A stretch of DNA of 64,000 nucleotides from Litorilituus sediminis. Its GTDB lineage: Bacteria > Pseudomonadota > Gammaproteobacteria > Enterobacterales > Alteromonadaceae. The notes under the pieces were generated by a model. It made no database searches. It was given only the letters and a program-made list of their open reading frames with translations, and was not told the origin of the DNA. The DNA is taken from assembly GCF_004295665.1 (NCBI RefSeq), contig NZ_CP034759.1, forward strand, positions 682,001-746,000, in the 5' to 3' direction. Positions within the stretch are counted from its first letter, which is position 1. Every line of letters begins with the position of its first letter. The translations under genes and the position numbers were made by a program. Shown piece by piece: positions 17,001 to 26,686 of the stretch.

Positions 17001-18142
17001 TATTGTTGACCCCAATAAAATACAGGAATCGCGTCTACATCCACTTCTGCTAGTGGGTCAATATACTGCTTAAGCTGTTTATTTAACTGCAATGATGCCA
17101 TAAACGCCGCCTTTGAACCTAAAAGCTGCAATCTAAACTGCATCGATGTACCTTGTGCTGAGGTTAAGGTTACGGCATTCACCGCAGATAACTCCGATAA
17201 AAACGTAAATATTTCTTTATAACTTTTAAGGGAGTCAACATTAGCAACTTCCAGTACAAACTCATTACTATTCGTTGCTGATAAAGCATAGTGCTTATAA
17301 ATTAATTCGGTAATATCCGCCAAGCCCTGATTTACTAAAGCAGCTTTGTTACTGCCTTGGTATTGAGAAGTAAAGCGCTGCGACTGGGCAAATAAAGTCC
17401 AATCTAGATGATAACGCTGCTCGGTTTGCTGTTCTACACACAATAAACCACAGTTACTGTTATCATCTTCTCTAGTGCTATCAGCATCCTCTGCTAAAGT
17501 ATCATCTTGGGCTAATAAACTTGAATTTGATAAACGCATCACCACGATCGCTTCAGCAAAATAGCGCATTGAGGCAGTACGAATAGGCTGTTCAAAACGC
17601 CCCCAAACATCACTTAAACTGACTTGTGTGGCATCAGTTAAATCCATTAACGGCATCACTAAGGGTAAGCCCCTTAATGATGAAAAATCATTAACTACCT
17701 CAGGCAGTGACGACGAGCTTGAGTTAGCCATAATTTCTCGAGTTAATCCCTGCTCATCAATAAGCCACAATAACACCTGTGGTCTTAAGCGCCCCCAAAG
17801 TGGTAGTTGCGCTTGTTGAAACAAGGCATTAACCTTATCTTCATTAAAACTTGCTAATAAATACAGCTGTTGCTGCTTGGTGTGATAACGATACTTAGTA
17901 ATATAATTGTTGTAGTTGCTTACCGCTGTTTTCAATACCTCATTATCAAGTACGCTTTGCTCACCGCCCACCTTTAACATTACCGCCTGTAACGCTTTTT
18001 CGCTTGCTTCGCGGCGTAATTTACTTGATTGCGAGTCAACCGGAACGCTGGCTTGATATAAGTCATTTACTTCAACCGCTGCCACTTGAATACAAACAGC
18101 AGAATAAGCGACAAAACAAAGAGCAATGAGATATTTGTGCAT
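17000..18142 (-). CDS. DUF2066 domain protein, exported
   Basis: 380 residues with an N-terminal signal peptide (about 1-22, MHKYLIALCFVAYSAVCIQV). It matches the DUF2066 family, found next to hda in many marine gammaproteobacteria; function unknown. The N-terminal core (25-110) has VPVDSQSSKLRREASEKALQAVMLKVGG. A cysteine-bearing acidic stretch (about 220-240) looks like a variable loop. It overlaps hda by one base, so hda translation is probably coupled to it. The periplasmic location contrasts with the cytosolic partner Hda, so the linkage may be only transcriptional. Confidence 0.87.
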   Translation of the reverse strand: MHKYLIALCFVAYSAVCIQVAAVEVNDLYQASVPVDSQSSKLRREASEKALQAVMLKVGGEQSVLDNEVLKTAVSNYNNYITKYRYHTKQQQLYLLASFNEDKVNALFQQAQLPLWGRLRPQVLLWLIDEQGLTREIMANSSSSSLPEVVNDFSSLRGLPLVMPLMDLTDATQVSLSDVWGRFEQPIRTASMRYFAEAIVVMRLSNSSLLAQDDTLAEDADSTREDDNSNCGLLCVEQQTEQRYHLDWTLFAQSQRFTSQYQGSNKAALVNQGLADITELIYKHYALSATNSNEFVLEVANVDSLKSYKEIFTFLSELSAVNAVTLTSAQGTSMQFRLQLLGSKAAFMASLQLNKQLKQYIDPLAEVDVDAIPVFYWGQQ

Positions 18143-18366
18143 AGAAGATAAAAAATAGTAAAACGCTAATAATTTTGTGAAAAAGATATTATCACAATGT
18201 TAGCCATTTGACCGCCCTCTTTTATAATCACTAAGATAAAAATCTTTGCCAAAGCCAGAATCTAAATAACTTATTAAAGATAGCCACGAGTCTTTCTTGA
18301 GTATGCGTGGTAGCACTGATAGAATACGCCCCTTTAAATACTGTCGGTAATTTCTGAGGTTTCCCC

Positions 18367-19407
18367 GTGAGCGAACAAAAACAGTCGTTGAGCTATAAAG
18401 ATGCTGGTGTTGATATTGATGCTGGTAACGCCCTAGTAGAAAACATTAAAGGTGCGGTAAAACGTACTACCCGTCCTGAAGTAATGGGTGGTTTAGGTGG
18501 TTTTGGCTCAGTATGCCAATTACCGACAGGTTACAAAGAGCCTGTATTAGTAGCGGGTACTGACGGTGTTGGTACTAAATTACGTCTTGCTATCGATTTA
18601 GCTAAACACGATACCGTAGGTATCGATTTAGTTGCTATGTGTGTAAACGATCTTATCGTTCAAGGTGCAGAGCCATTATTTTTCTTAGATTACTATGCAA
18701 CCGCTAAATTAGATGTCGACGTTGCTTCATCTGTTGTTGAAGGTATTGCTGAAGGTTGTATTCAATCTGGTTGTGCCTTAGTAGGTGGTGAAACTGCTGA
18801 AATGCCAGGCATGTATCATCAAGGCGACTATGATATTGCAGGTTTTTGTGTTGGTGTCGCAGAAAAGTCACGTTTACTTGACGGCAGCAGCGTAGCAGAA
18901 GGTGACCAACTTATCGCATTAGGCGCTTCAGGTCCTCATTCAAATGGCTTCTCACTTATTCGTAAAGTATTGGAAGTAAACAATACCGATACAAGCGAAC
19001 TGCTTGATGGTAAAGCGATTAGCGATCACTTATTAGAGCCAACTAAAATTTATGTTAAATCAGTATTAGCTTTATTAAAAGACGTTGATGTACACGCGTT
19101 ATCGCACATTACTGGTGGCGGTTTCTGGGAAAACATTCCACGTGTATTACCTGAATCAGCGCAAGCGGTAATTAAAGGTGATAGCTGGCAATGGCCTAGC
19201 ATTTTCAACTGGTTACAAGAAAAAGGTAACATTACCGAGCATGAAATGTACCGTACCTTTAACTGTGGTGTTGGTATGATCATCGCAGTACCTGCAGATA
19301 AAGTTGAACAAAGTATTGAAATTTTAACTGCACACGGTGAAAAAGCATGGCACATTGGTGAAATCGCCAATAAAGCAGATGATGCCGAACAAGTAGTCTT
19401 TGCTTAA
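18367..19407 (+). CDS. purM: Phosphoribosylformylglycinamidine cyclo-ligase
   Basis: 346 residues, standard for PurM (AIR synthase). Start codon GTG at 18367; the protein begins [21 protein letters not shown]. It converts FGAM to AIR with ATP in the fifth step of purine synthesis. Visible signatures are GGFG near 40, [14 protein letters not shown] (about 60-75), [15 protein letters not shown] (about 95-110), [11 protein letters not shown] and [12 protein letters not shown], then [16 protein letters not shown]. Cytosolic. purN follows, but a terminator lies between them. I see no clear PurR box upstream. Confidence 0.98.
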   Translation: MSEQKQSLSYKDAGVDIDAGNALVENIKGAVKRTTRPEVMGGLGGFGSVCQLPTGYKEPVLVAGTDGVGTKLRLAIDLAKHDTVGIDLVAMCVNDLIVQGAEPLFFLDYYATAKLDVDVASSVVEGIAEGCIQSGCALVGGETAEMPGMYHQGDYDIAGFCVGVAEKSRLLDGSSVAEGDQLIALGASGPHSNGFSLIRKVLEVNNTDTSELLDGKAISDHLLEPTKIYVKSVLALLKDVDVHALSHITGGGFWENIPRVLPESAQAVIKGDSWQWPSIFNWLQEKGNITEHEMYRTFNCGVGMIIAVPADKVEQSIEILTAHGEKAWHIGEIANKADDAEQVVFA

Positions 19408-19444
19408 TTAAGCAACTACTTTACGTTTTACGTTAATAAAAAAT

Positions 19445-19471
19445 AAAAAGGGCTTTTAATAGCCCTTTTTC
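19445..19471 (+). terminator. Terminator/attenuator between purM and purN
   Basis: AAAAAGGGCT and AGCCCTTTTT pair around a TTTAAT loop, with a T-run on the right side. purN begins 24 bp later, so purN may have partial readthrough or its own promoter. Confidence 0.75.
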
Positions 19472-19494
19472 ATATTTCGACACTAGGAATAAAC

Positions 19495-20160
19495 ATGTCT
19501 AGCCGAATCGTAGTATTAATTTCAGGCAGTGGTAGTAACTTACAAGCCATTATTGATGCCAGTAATCAAGATGATTATCAAGGCAAGGTTGTCGGGGTTT
19601 TATCGAATAAAGCCGACGCCTATGGTCTAACGCGTGCACAAAACGCAGGTATTGACACAGTCACCTTATCCCATAAAGATTTCGATAGTCGCGAACAGTA
19701 TGACTTAGCCTTGATTGAAAAAATTGACGCCTTTAAGCCCGATGTTATTGTACTTGCTGGCTTTATGCGTATTTTAACCGCTGAGTTTGTTCAGCACTTT
19801 CAGGGTAAATTACTTAATATCCACCCTTCTCTTTTACCTAAATATCAAGGTTTGAATACTCATCAACGCGCCTTAGATGCTGGCGATAAAGAGCACGGTG
19901 TTAGCGTTCATTTTGTCACAGAAGAGCTCGATGGTGGTCCGGTAATATTACAAGCTAAAGTACCTGTTTTTGACGGTGATAGCAGTGATGATTTAGCAGA
20001 GCGCGTGCATGAGCAAGAGCATAGAATCTACCCTCTTGTGGTTAAATGGTTTTGCGATAAGCGTTTAACCATGGCAAGCGCCAATATAGCAGGCAAGCAA
20101 GTTGAGCAAGCAATACTTGATGGCAATGTATTACCTAGCTCAGGTTACGCAAACGACTAA
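19495..20160 (+). CDS. purN: Phosphoribosylglycinamide formyltransferase
   Basis: 221 residues (E. coli 212). Transfers the formyl group of 10-formyl-THF to GAR in the third step of purine synthesis. The N-terminal ISGSGSNLQAII binds the phosphate of GAR. LNIHPSLLPKYQG holds the catalytic Asn and His, and HFVTEELDGGPVILQ holds the catalytic Asp. The family is cytosolic. Its position after purM is the usual one. A short hairpin follows the stop. Confidence 0.98.
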   Translation: MSSRIVVLISGSGSNLQAIIDASNQDDYQGKVVGVLSNKADAYGLTRAQNAGIDTVTLSHKDFDSREQYDLALIEKIDAFKPDVIVLAGFMRILTAEFVQHFQGKLLNIHPSLLPKYQGLNTHQRALDAGDKEHGVSVHFVTEELDGGPVILQAKVPVFDGDSSDDLAERVHEQEHRIYPLVVKWFCDKRLTMASANIAGKQVEQAILDGNVLPSSGYAND

Positions 20161-20185
20161 AAACTTGTAATATTTTTCAAGTTTT
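20160..20185 (+). terminator. Possible terminator after purN
   Basis: AAAACTTG (20160-20167) and CAAGTTTT (20178-20185) form an 8-bp stem with a T-rich loop. There is no long U-tract, so it may be weak. Confidence 0.4.
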
Positions 20186-20336
20186 CAGCAAAAATCTTCA
20201 CGCCTTAGAGCCTAGCATTTGCGGGTAAAAAACATTAGTATTTAGAGATATTCAGCCATGTTGTCTCTAAATACTATTGAACTCCTGTATTTATACAGCG
20301 TCAAACATAAAAATAATTACAAATAAAGGATAATAC

Positions 20337-21089
20337 ATGCTAGCTTTACCTGCACGACTGTCAGCTTTTTTACTGTGTTTTCCACTTTCATTATCTGCCC
20401 AAGCCTCTACATCAGAGCCGAGTAAACAAAGTACCTCGCCTGTTATACCAGCCTTTACGGCAAACTATACCTTATTACATAAAGGTGATCCGGTAGGCAA
20501 TGCCGTAAGAGAGCTAAAGTACCAAGAAAATAATAAGGCAAGCTATCACTATCATACCGATATAAAGTGGCTAATTTTTTCGGATAGACGCAGCGAAACC
20601 TCAGAGTTAATTGTTAATAATTATCTAGTAACACCGCTACATTATCGCTATGACAGAGAAGGTACAGGTCGAGATAAAAGCTATGAATGGCGCTACGACT
20701 TTGCCAATAAAACCGCGAACAACTTAAAAAAAGACAAGCAGGTAAGCTTAGATATTGTTGACGGCTTACAAGATAAATTAAGCTATCACCTCCAACATAG
20801 ATTAACCCTGATTAATAACCCTGAGCAAAAACGCTTTAGTTATCCAGTTATTAGCACATCAGGCTCAATTAAAGACTATGTTTACCAATATGATGGTGAA
20901 GAAGAATTAATGCTACCTTATGGCTTAGTGAAAACAATCCGCCTAAAGCGTGAAGTCACTGAGAAAAAACGAGTCACCTACGCATGGTTTGCGCCTAAGT
21001 TAAATTACTTGTTGGTAAAACTCTATCAAGTCAAAGCTGGTGCAGAACAATTTGAAGCACAATTAGCCAGTGTTGAATCAAAAAACTAA
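20337..21089 (+). CDS. DUF3108 domain protein, exported
   Basis: 250 residues with a signal peptide ending near AQA (about 22). The family is DUF3108, periplasmic proteins of unknown function often found downstream of purN in Alteromonadales. The core has VPAFTANYTLLHKGDPVGNAVRELKY-type beta strands and HYRYDREGTGRD, with a C-terminal VTYAWFAPKLNYLLVKLYQ. The fold is probably a beta-barrel or half-barrel, by analogy with LolA-like proteins; that is inference. The RBS is AAAGGA before the ATG. Confidence 0.85.
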   Translation: MLALPARLSAFLLCFPLSLSAQASTSEPSKQSTSPVIPAFTANYTLLHKGDPVGNAVRELKYQENNKASYHYHTDIKWLIFSDRRSETSELIVNNYLVTPLHYRYDREGTGRDKSYEWRYDFANKTANNLKKDKQVSLDIVDGLQDKLSYHLQHRLTLINNPEQKRFSYPVISTSGSIKDYVYQYDGEEELMLPYGLVKTIRLKREVTEKKRVTYAWFAPKLNYLLVKLYQVKAGAEQFEAQLASVESKN

Positions 21090-21152
21090 GCTAAACGCAC
21101 TATAATTTATTTCACTAAGCTCAAGCTCACTAACTTTAGGTTAGCTAAGTCT

Positions 21153-21656
21153 TTAACTGCCTGACATAGTTTCAGGCATCAAGACTGCAATTACCTCACC
21201 TTCAGCACATTGAGTATCATTAGCAAAAATCGTCACTTTTACCACGACCTTCTTTGGCTTTACTTCAATAAAACTGCCCGTTATAGCTAATTCTACGCCA
21301 ATGGGGGTAGGTGCTAAATAATTTACCTTAAGTGCCGCCGTGACAAAGCGCAATGCAGGTGTACTCGTCATAACGCGCCTAGCTTGACGAGTCGCTATTG
21401 CCGAGGCACTGGCTGTGCCATGACAATCAATTAGTGAGGCAAGTAAGCCACCATAAACAAAGCCTGGCAATGCCGTGTGATATTGCGCTGGGGTAAATTT
21501 GGCACAGGTTGTAGCACTTAAATCACTTACCTCAGCATCTTGGCTATCATTGGCCCAATAGCTTTTCAGTTGATGACCGTGTTCATTATTTTTTCCGCAA
21601 CCATAACAATGACTAAGATCATCAGGGTAAGCATCTTGAAAAGCAGTTTGTCTCAT
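21153..21656 (-). CDS. PaaI-type hotdog thioesterase
   Basis: 167 residues. The N-terminal CYGCGKNN motif (residues 17-24) and the GFVYGGLLASLIDCHGTASA segment are typical of 4HBT/PaaI-type acyl-CoA thioesterases; VNYLAPTPIGVELAI is the second hotdog strand. It hydrolyses acyl- or aryl-CoA, perhaps recycling CoA from dead-end intermediates made by the ligases of this cluster. It is the last gene of the minus-strand uptake and CoA-activation block, 46 bp downstream of the PaaK-like gene. Confidence 0.85.
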   Translation of the reverse strand: MRQTAFQDAYPDDLSHCYGCGKNNEHGHQLKSYWANDSQDAEVSDLSATTCAKFTPAQYHTALPGFVYGGLLASLIDCHGTASASAIATRQARRVMTSTPALRFVTAALKVNYLAPTPIGVELAITGSFIEVKPKKVVVKVTIFANDTQCAEGEVIAVLMPETMSGS

Positions 21657-21702
21657 AGTGATTTACCTTAATTTTTTATGTGATGTTCTTAGTGTTTAGA
21701 GT

Positions 21703-22950
21703 TTAGTTATTACGTATGTCTTCAATCACTTTACCATCATTTGCTAAGCTGCCGATATTATAAAGTTTCACTTGACCATTTAACTTGGTAACCTGCTGTA
21801 AATAGTCGGTAATCTTGCTAGACAAATCCGTTTGTTGCTCATCATTAAGCGCGCTTAAATCTAACTCACAATGTAACGACATCACATCATTGTGATTGCT
21901 TTGGCTAACTATCAAGCGCATTTTTTCCACTAGCGTGAATGCTGTTCTTATTTTTTCAATTTGCTCTGGATGCACAAACATGCCTTTAACTTTGGTGCTT
22001 TGATCAGCTCTACCTAGCCAACCTTTAAGACGCTGGTTTGTTCTACCACAAGGACTTGGCTCTAGTAACAAAGCAGATAAATCGCCGGTAGCAAAGCGAA
22101 TCAAGGGATAATCTACATTAAAACTTGTCACAACCACCTCACCAACTTCACCTGCTTTTACCGGCTGCGAGCTACCTGGCCTAACTATTTCCACTATAAT
22201 TTCTTCTGCAATAACAAATCCTTGTGAAGCTAGTGTCTCGTAAGCAATCAGGCCGATATCAGCGCTTGCATAAGCTTGTAAAGCACTAATACCTTGCGCT
22301 AAAAACTCTTCACGCAATGACTCAGGTAATGCTTCCCCTGTTAGCAAAGCTTTTCGAATACTGCTACAATCTTGTTGAGTTGCTTTTGCTTTATCTAGTA
22401 AGATTTTTAAAAATGACGGGGTACCACAATAACCTTGTGGTTGTATTTGTGCTATCACCTCTAATTGTTGCTGCGTTTGCCCGGGACCTGCAGGTATAAC
22501 AGTACAGCCACATGCCCGTGCGCCAGAATCAAGTATAAAGCCACCTGGCGTTAAATGATAAGACAAACAATTTTGTACTATATCGCCCGGCTCAAAGCCT
22601 GCAGCCTGAAAAGCTTGCCCCATACGCCACCAATCATCAATACAGTGCTCTGGCTCATTGATGGGCCCAGGTGATTGAAAAAGTCGGCTTAGCTTGCCTT
22701 TTGCTGCATCAAGCCCAGCCAAGGGTGGTTGTTTTGCTTGCAGGTCTTTTAACGCTGACTTTCGTGTAATAGGCAATAAGGCCAATTGCTCCCTAGTATT
22801 AACATCAGCGCAGTCAATTGCAGCAAGTAGCTCGCGATAATAGCTAGATTCCTGCTTTGCATACTGTAAAAAGGCCGGCAAACGCGCTAATAATTGCTGC
22901 TCACGCATCTCAGGGTCTTGATACGCCTGCTCGATAAAACCATTATTCAT
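21703..22950 (-). CDS. PaaK-like phenylacetate-CoA ligase family protein
   Basis: 415 residues, near the PaaK length of about 430. It shows the adenylate-forming pattern: GYCGTPSFLKILLDKA, ISALQAYASADIGLIAYE in place of the usual YG/TE region, VGEVVVTSFNVDYPLIRFATGDLSA, and the C-terminal KGMFVHPEQI. The reaction expected is acid + ATP + CoA to acyl-CoA; the substrate is probably an aromatic or other carboxylic acid, since it sits with a transporter and another CoA ligase. Exact substrate not predictable. Start ATG at 22950, with livF 36 bp upstream. Confidence 0.85.
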   Translation of the reverse strand: MNNGFIEQAYQDPEMREQQLLARLPAFLQYAKQESSYYRELLAAIDCADVNTREQLALLPITRKSALKDLQAKQPPLAGLDAAKGKLSRLFQSPGPINEPEHCIDDWWRMGQAFQAAGFEPGDIVQNCLSYHLTPGGFILDSGARACGCTVIPAGPGQTQQQLEVIAQIQPQGYCGTPSFLKILLDKAKATQQDCSSIRKALLTGEALPESLREEFLAQGISALQAYASADIGLIAYETLASQGFVIAEEIIVEIVRPGSSQPVKAGEVGEVVVTSFNVDYPLIRFATGDLSALLLEPSPCGRTNQRLKGWLGRADQSTKVKGMFVHPEQIEKIRTAFTLVEKMRLIVSQSNHNDVMSLHCELDLSALNDEQQTDLSSKITDYLQQVTKLNGQVKLYNIGSLANDGKVIEDIRNN

Positions 22951-22986
22951 AGTGTGATTCTCAAAAATAAGTTTTCATTCAATACG

Positions 22987-23808
22987 TTATAACCAACGCT
23001 TTCTGCGTTTATAGGATTTAAGGTTCTTAAAGCTTTTACGCTCTTCATTACCGCCACCTAAATAGAATTCTTTTACATCTTCATTGCTTAGTAGTTGCTC
23101 TTGCGTACCATCTAAGACGATTTTGCCAGACTCCATAATGTAGCCATAATTAGCCGCTTTTAATGCGTAGTTAGCATTTTGTTCAACCAATAGCATGGTT
23201 ATACCCTGCTCTTTATTGATTTTTTCAATAATGCCAAATACTTCTTTCACCAATAAGGGAGATAAGCCCATTGACGGCTCATCAAGACAAATCATTTTAG
23301 GTCTTGCCATTAAGGCTCTGCCAATAGCAAGCATTTGTTGCTCGCCCCCCGATAAATAACCCGCTAAGCCAGTACGTTCTTTTAATCGAGGAAAATAGTG
23401 AAAAACCATGTCAATATCTTGGTTAATTTGTGCGTCATTTCGGGTATATGCGCCCAGTTTTAAATTCTCAATTGAGGTCATGTCCTCGACTATGCGCCTA
23501 CCTTCCATCACTTGAAAAATACCGCTTCGCACGACATCTTCAGCATTTTTCTTATCTATTCGCTCCCCCATAAATGAGATATCACCTCGGGTAACTTCGC
23601 CATCTTCTGTTTTCAACAGCCCTGATATGGCTTTTAACGTGGTCGATTTACCAGCGCCATTTGGCCCTAGCAAGGTCACCACATCACCTTCAGGAACGTC
23701 TAAAGAAACACCCCGAAGGACTTGGATAACTTCATCATAAACAACTTCAATATTATTAACTGATAACAATGGGCTTGCTGTTTGGATCTTCATTGCCGCT
23801 TGTGACAT
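22987..23808 (-). CDS. LivF-type ABC transporter ATP-binding protein
   Basis: 273 residues. Walker A is GPNGAGKST, the signature LSGGEQQ, Walker B MICLDEP. It is the LivF-type ATPase of a branched-chain-type (HAAT) importer, partner of the LivG-type ATPase at 29556-30359. The C-terminal basic tail (KSFKNLKSYKRRKRWL) is longer than in classic LivF and looks like a feature of this transporter subfamily. It acts at the inner membrane with the two permeases and the binding protein. Substrate is likely a carboxylic acid rather than leucine, given the two CoA ligases in the cluster; this is inference. Confidence 0.92.
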   Translation of the reverse strand: MSQAAMKIQTASPLLSVNNIEVVYDEVIQVLRGVSLDVPEGDVVTLLGPNGAGKSTTLKAISGLLKTEDGEVTRGDISFMGERIDKKNAEDVVRSGIFQVMEGRRIVEDMTSIENLKLGAYTRNDAQINQDIDMVFHYFPRLKERTGLAGYLSGGEQQMLAIGRALMARPKMICLDEPSMGLSPLLVKEVFGIIEKINKEQGITMLLVEQNANYALKAANYGYIMESGKIVLDGTQEQLLSNEDVKEFYLGGGNEERKSFKNLKSYKRRKRWL

Positions 23809-23895
23809 ATTTACTCCATTATTTGCTTTTAACTATTGTGCTTAGTGACTCAATGTAAGGCGATTGAGGCTGGCAATAACCAGCCTCTGTTTTTC

Positions 23896-25155
23896 TTAAT
23901 AGCCTAACCAGTCATCACGACGCTCTAAGGTCACTTGTGAAACCTGCTCAATTTGCACATCACCACCGTTATAGTTACCTTGATAAATATTCACCTGATT
24001 AATGCCTCGGTGATCTTCATGATCCCAGTTAGCTGCTAAACAAACACCTTCAAGCCCTTTAGGTACCCAGTTTTTCTTCACATACATACCTTTTTTCACA
24101 TTCTCACCAGTAATGCCGCCATTATCTTTTGCCCACTCCATCGCTTCTTTCATAAAGTAAGTGGAGCAGACACCACGCATATAGTGATGTAATCTTGCTT
24201 GCTCTCCTGTGCTATCAGACATTTTTGAAATTTCTCGCACTAGCTTCATGCCAGGGACATCATCAGTCCAAAAGGGTGTCATGGTTGGAAAGATATAATT
24301 TTTGATACCTTCACCCGCGGCTTCAAATACCTTTTGATCGCCGCCCCAAATATTTGACATAAATTGAATATCGGTACCTACGGTGTTACACGACTTCACC
24401 AAAGATAAAACCGAACCACCTAAATTACCTATGTAGCCATAATTAGAGCCTGAGCTTTTTATACTTAAGCATTGCGCTTTAAAGTCACCTGGCTTCATTG
24501 AAATTACCACAGGTGGCATCACCTCAAAGCCAAGCTCCTTGGCATATTCAGCACAAGCTGCTTTTGGCGCATTAGGGAATGGATGATTTGCGCCAATATG
24601 AGTAAACTTAGGCTTGCCTTTATTACCTTTATCTTGCCAATCTTTGGCTGCCCACTGTACTAAACCACGACAAGCATCAGAGTATGAAGCACCATAGAAA
24701 AAGTTATACGGCGCTGGCTTTTTAGTATGGGGATTTTTACCGGTAGGATCGGTTAAATGACCTGAATAAGATGCTGAAAATACGGGGGTTTTATCTCTAG
24801 CAACAAATGATATTAAGGCTTCTGTATCTGCGGTTCCCCAACCTTGCATGACCACCATCTTTTTACGAGACTTCCACTTTTTATAAGCGGCAATCGCTTG
24901 CGGAACCTTGTAGGCATAATCTATGGTTTCAAACTCCAATTTAATGCCATCAATACCACCATTGGCATTAATGTAAGCTAAAGAGTCTCGTACACCATCA
25001 GCGTACACTTTACCGACAAATGCCGTTGGCCCAGACATATCCGCTAAGTGACCAACAAAAACACTCTCCTTAGCAGTTGCGCCAGCACTTAAGGTTAATA
25101 CGCTGCTTGTTGCAATCGTGGTGAGTAATAATTTTGATTTATTCGCTATTTTCAT
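23896..25155 (-). CDS. Periplasmic binding protein of the Liv-type ABC importer
   Basis: 419 residues with a signal peptide (about 1-28, ending GATAKE). It is a type-I periplasmic binding protein of the LivK/HAAT family (VFVGHLADMSGPTAFVGK, then DGVRDSLAYINANGGIDG). It captures the substrate and delivers it to the LivH/LivM permeases. The length exceeds LivK (about 370), in line with binding proteins of aromatic or short-chain carboxylates. A MITE-like element of 264 bp separates it from livM upstream, so the operon may be split. Confidence 0.9.
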   Translation of the reverse strand: MKIANKSKLLLTTIATSSVLTLSAGATAKESVFVGHLADMSGPTAFVGKVYADGVRDSLAYINANGGIDGIKLEFETIDYAYKVPQAIAAYKKWKSRKKMVVMQGWGTADTEALISFVARDKTPVFSASYSGHLTDPTGKNPHTKKPAPYNFFYGASYSDACRGLVQWAAKDWQDKGNKGKPKFTHIGANHPFPNAPKAACAEYAKELGFEVMPPVVISMKPGDFKAQCLSIKSSGSNYGYIGNLGGSVLSLVKSCNTVGTDIQFMSNIWGGDQKVFEAAGEGIKNYIFPTMTPFWTDDVPGMKLVREISKMSDSTGEQARLHHYMRGVCSTYFMKEAMEWAKDNGGITGENVKKGMYVKKNWVPKGLEGVCLAANWDHEDHRGINQVNIYQGNYNGGDVQIEQVSQVTLERRDDWLGY

Positions 25156-25234
25156 TATTCGTCTTCCTTCAAGTAAATGTTTGGCTTTATTGGTAGTAAC
25201 CTACCCATGCCAATTGCTTTTTTTATCGTTACCT

Positions 25235-25498
25235 ATACCAAGTGAAATAATTATTTGACCAATTCAGAGCTATGTCAGGGGGGTGAGAATAAAGCAAATT
25301 TATGCCGCTGTAGTCATTCTCCAGCAAAGATATTTGTGAAATTATCATCTTCCTGACAAGCTCCCAAGGGCGAGTTTAAAAGGCTTATATGCTGTGTTAT
25401 TGCTTTTGACAAGGGGATGACCATTCTCTGCAACCAATGCCTTGCCTATAAGCCTTTTAACTCTCGCTGAATGATTAAATAGTTAATTCAATTGGTAT
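25235..25498. mobile_element. MITE-like element with imperfect terminal inverted repeats
   Basis: The left end (25235-25270, ATACCAAGTGAAATAATTAT and on) and the right end (25463-25498, read in reverse as ATACCAATTGAATTAACTAT) are about 80% identical over 36 bp. No ORF of note lies inside. A second inverted repeat (arms 25370-25389 and 25447-25467, GCGAG...AAAAGGCTTATA) gives an internal hairpin. A related left-end sequence occurs at 43590-43650. It fills the 419-bp gap between livM and the binding-protein gene. It is non-autonomous; no transposase of this type is in the window. Confidence 0.75.
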
Positions 25499-25574
25499 TG
25501 CTTTACTAAATTTGCTGATACTGCCGACTTCCCCATTGCGTTATCAGCCAACGATTCCCCCTTTGCCATAACAA

Positions 25575-26648
25575 CTAATAGGCAAATGGATAGAATTTCC
25601 AATAGTTTTTAATTTGATTCCAACGATGCGCTAACCCCTCAGGCTCAAAGATTAAAAAGCCAATAATCACCAGTCCAATCGCCATCTCTTTGATATAGGC
25701 CAGACCATCAACAACCATAGGAATATTGCCCCAGTCTGTCATTTTCATTAAGCCAACACCGCCTTCGAGTGCTTCAGGTAAAAACACCATAAAGATAACC
25801 CCCATTAAAGTGCCTTTAATTGAGCCTAAACCGCCAATAATAATCATTGCCAAGAACTGAACAGACATAAAAATAGTGAAGCCTTCAGCTGACACATAAC
25901 CTAAGTAATGCGCATATAAAGCGCCGCCAATACCGGCATAAAATGAAGAGACACCAAAAGAGAGCAAACGGTATTTATTTAACTTAACCCCCATGATTTC
26001 TGCTGAAAGATAATGATCACGCACGGCAACAAATGCCCGACCATCGCGGCTACGCATTAAATTGCACCCCCAAATGTACATAAACACTAAGGCAAATAAG
26101 GCGACGTAATAAAAACTTTGGTCGGTATCAAAAACAAAACCAAATAGGTTTAATGGCTCAGCCATAGAACCTGCAGAGCCTCCAGAAAACCACTCTGCTC
26201 TGGCAAAAAAGTCTTCAATAATAAATTGTGCCGCTAATGTCGCTATGGCTAAATACAAGCCCTTAATTCTGGCTGCCGGCATACCAAACATCATGCCGAC
26301 CCCCATAGTTAAGAAACCTGCAAGCGGTATACAAAGAAATACCGGGATACTAAAGCTGGTATTTAACCAAGCAGAAGCAAACGCGCCAAAACCAAAGAAG
26401 GCGCCATGACCTAGTGATATCTGCCCGGTATATCCGACAAGAATATTTAAACCCAGCGCGGCGATGCCTAAATAAGAAATTTGTATTAATAGCGTAATAA
26501 AATAGCTATCAACTAATAAAGGGGCGAAACATAGTGCCGCTATGGTCAATAGCGTAACTAAACGAATAGTTTTGGTTTCAAAAATAGTGTTATCTTGCTT
26601 ATAGCTGGTACGAAAGTCTCCGCACGGACGCATAGTTAAACTCGACAT
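25575..26648 (-). CDS. LivM-type ABC permease
   Basis: 357 residues with about nine hydrophobic segments. The LivM signature GLNILVGYTGQISLGHGAFFGFGAF is present near 70-95, and the EAA-like loop GVKLNKYRLLSFGVSSFYAG near 225. It forms the channel with LivH in the inner membrane. The hydrophilic N-terminal extension of about 28 residues (MSSLTMRPCGDFRTSYKQ) is typical of this subfamily. It starts 38 bp downstream of livH. The operon is interrupted after it by the MITE-like element. Confidence 0.92.
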   Translation of the reverse strand: MSSLTMRPCGDFRTSYKQDNTIFETKTIRLVTLLTIAALCFAPLLVDSYFITLLIQISYLGIAALGLNILVGYTGQISLGHGAFFGFGAFASAWLNTSFSIPVFLCIPLAGFLTMGVGMMFGMPAARIKGLYLAIATLAAQFIIEDFFARAEWFSGGSAGSMAEPLNLFGFVFDTDQSFYYVALFALVFMYIWGCNLMRSRDGRAFVAVRDHYLSAEIMGVKLNKYRLLSFGVSSFYAGIGGALYAHYLGYVSAEGFTIFMSVQFLAMIIIGGLGSIKGTLMGVIFMVFLPEALEGGVGLMKMTDWGNIPMVVDGLAYIKEMAIGLVIIGFLIFEPEGLAHRWNQIKNYWKFYPFAY

Positions 26649-26686
26649 AATTAACTCCTCGTTATTCTTTTTCTGCTCAGTGCGAT

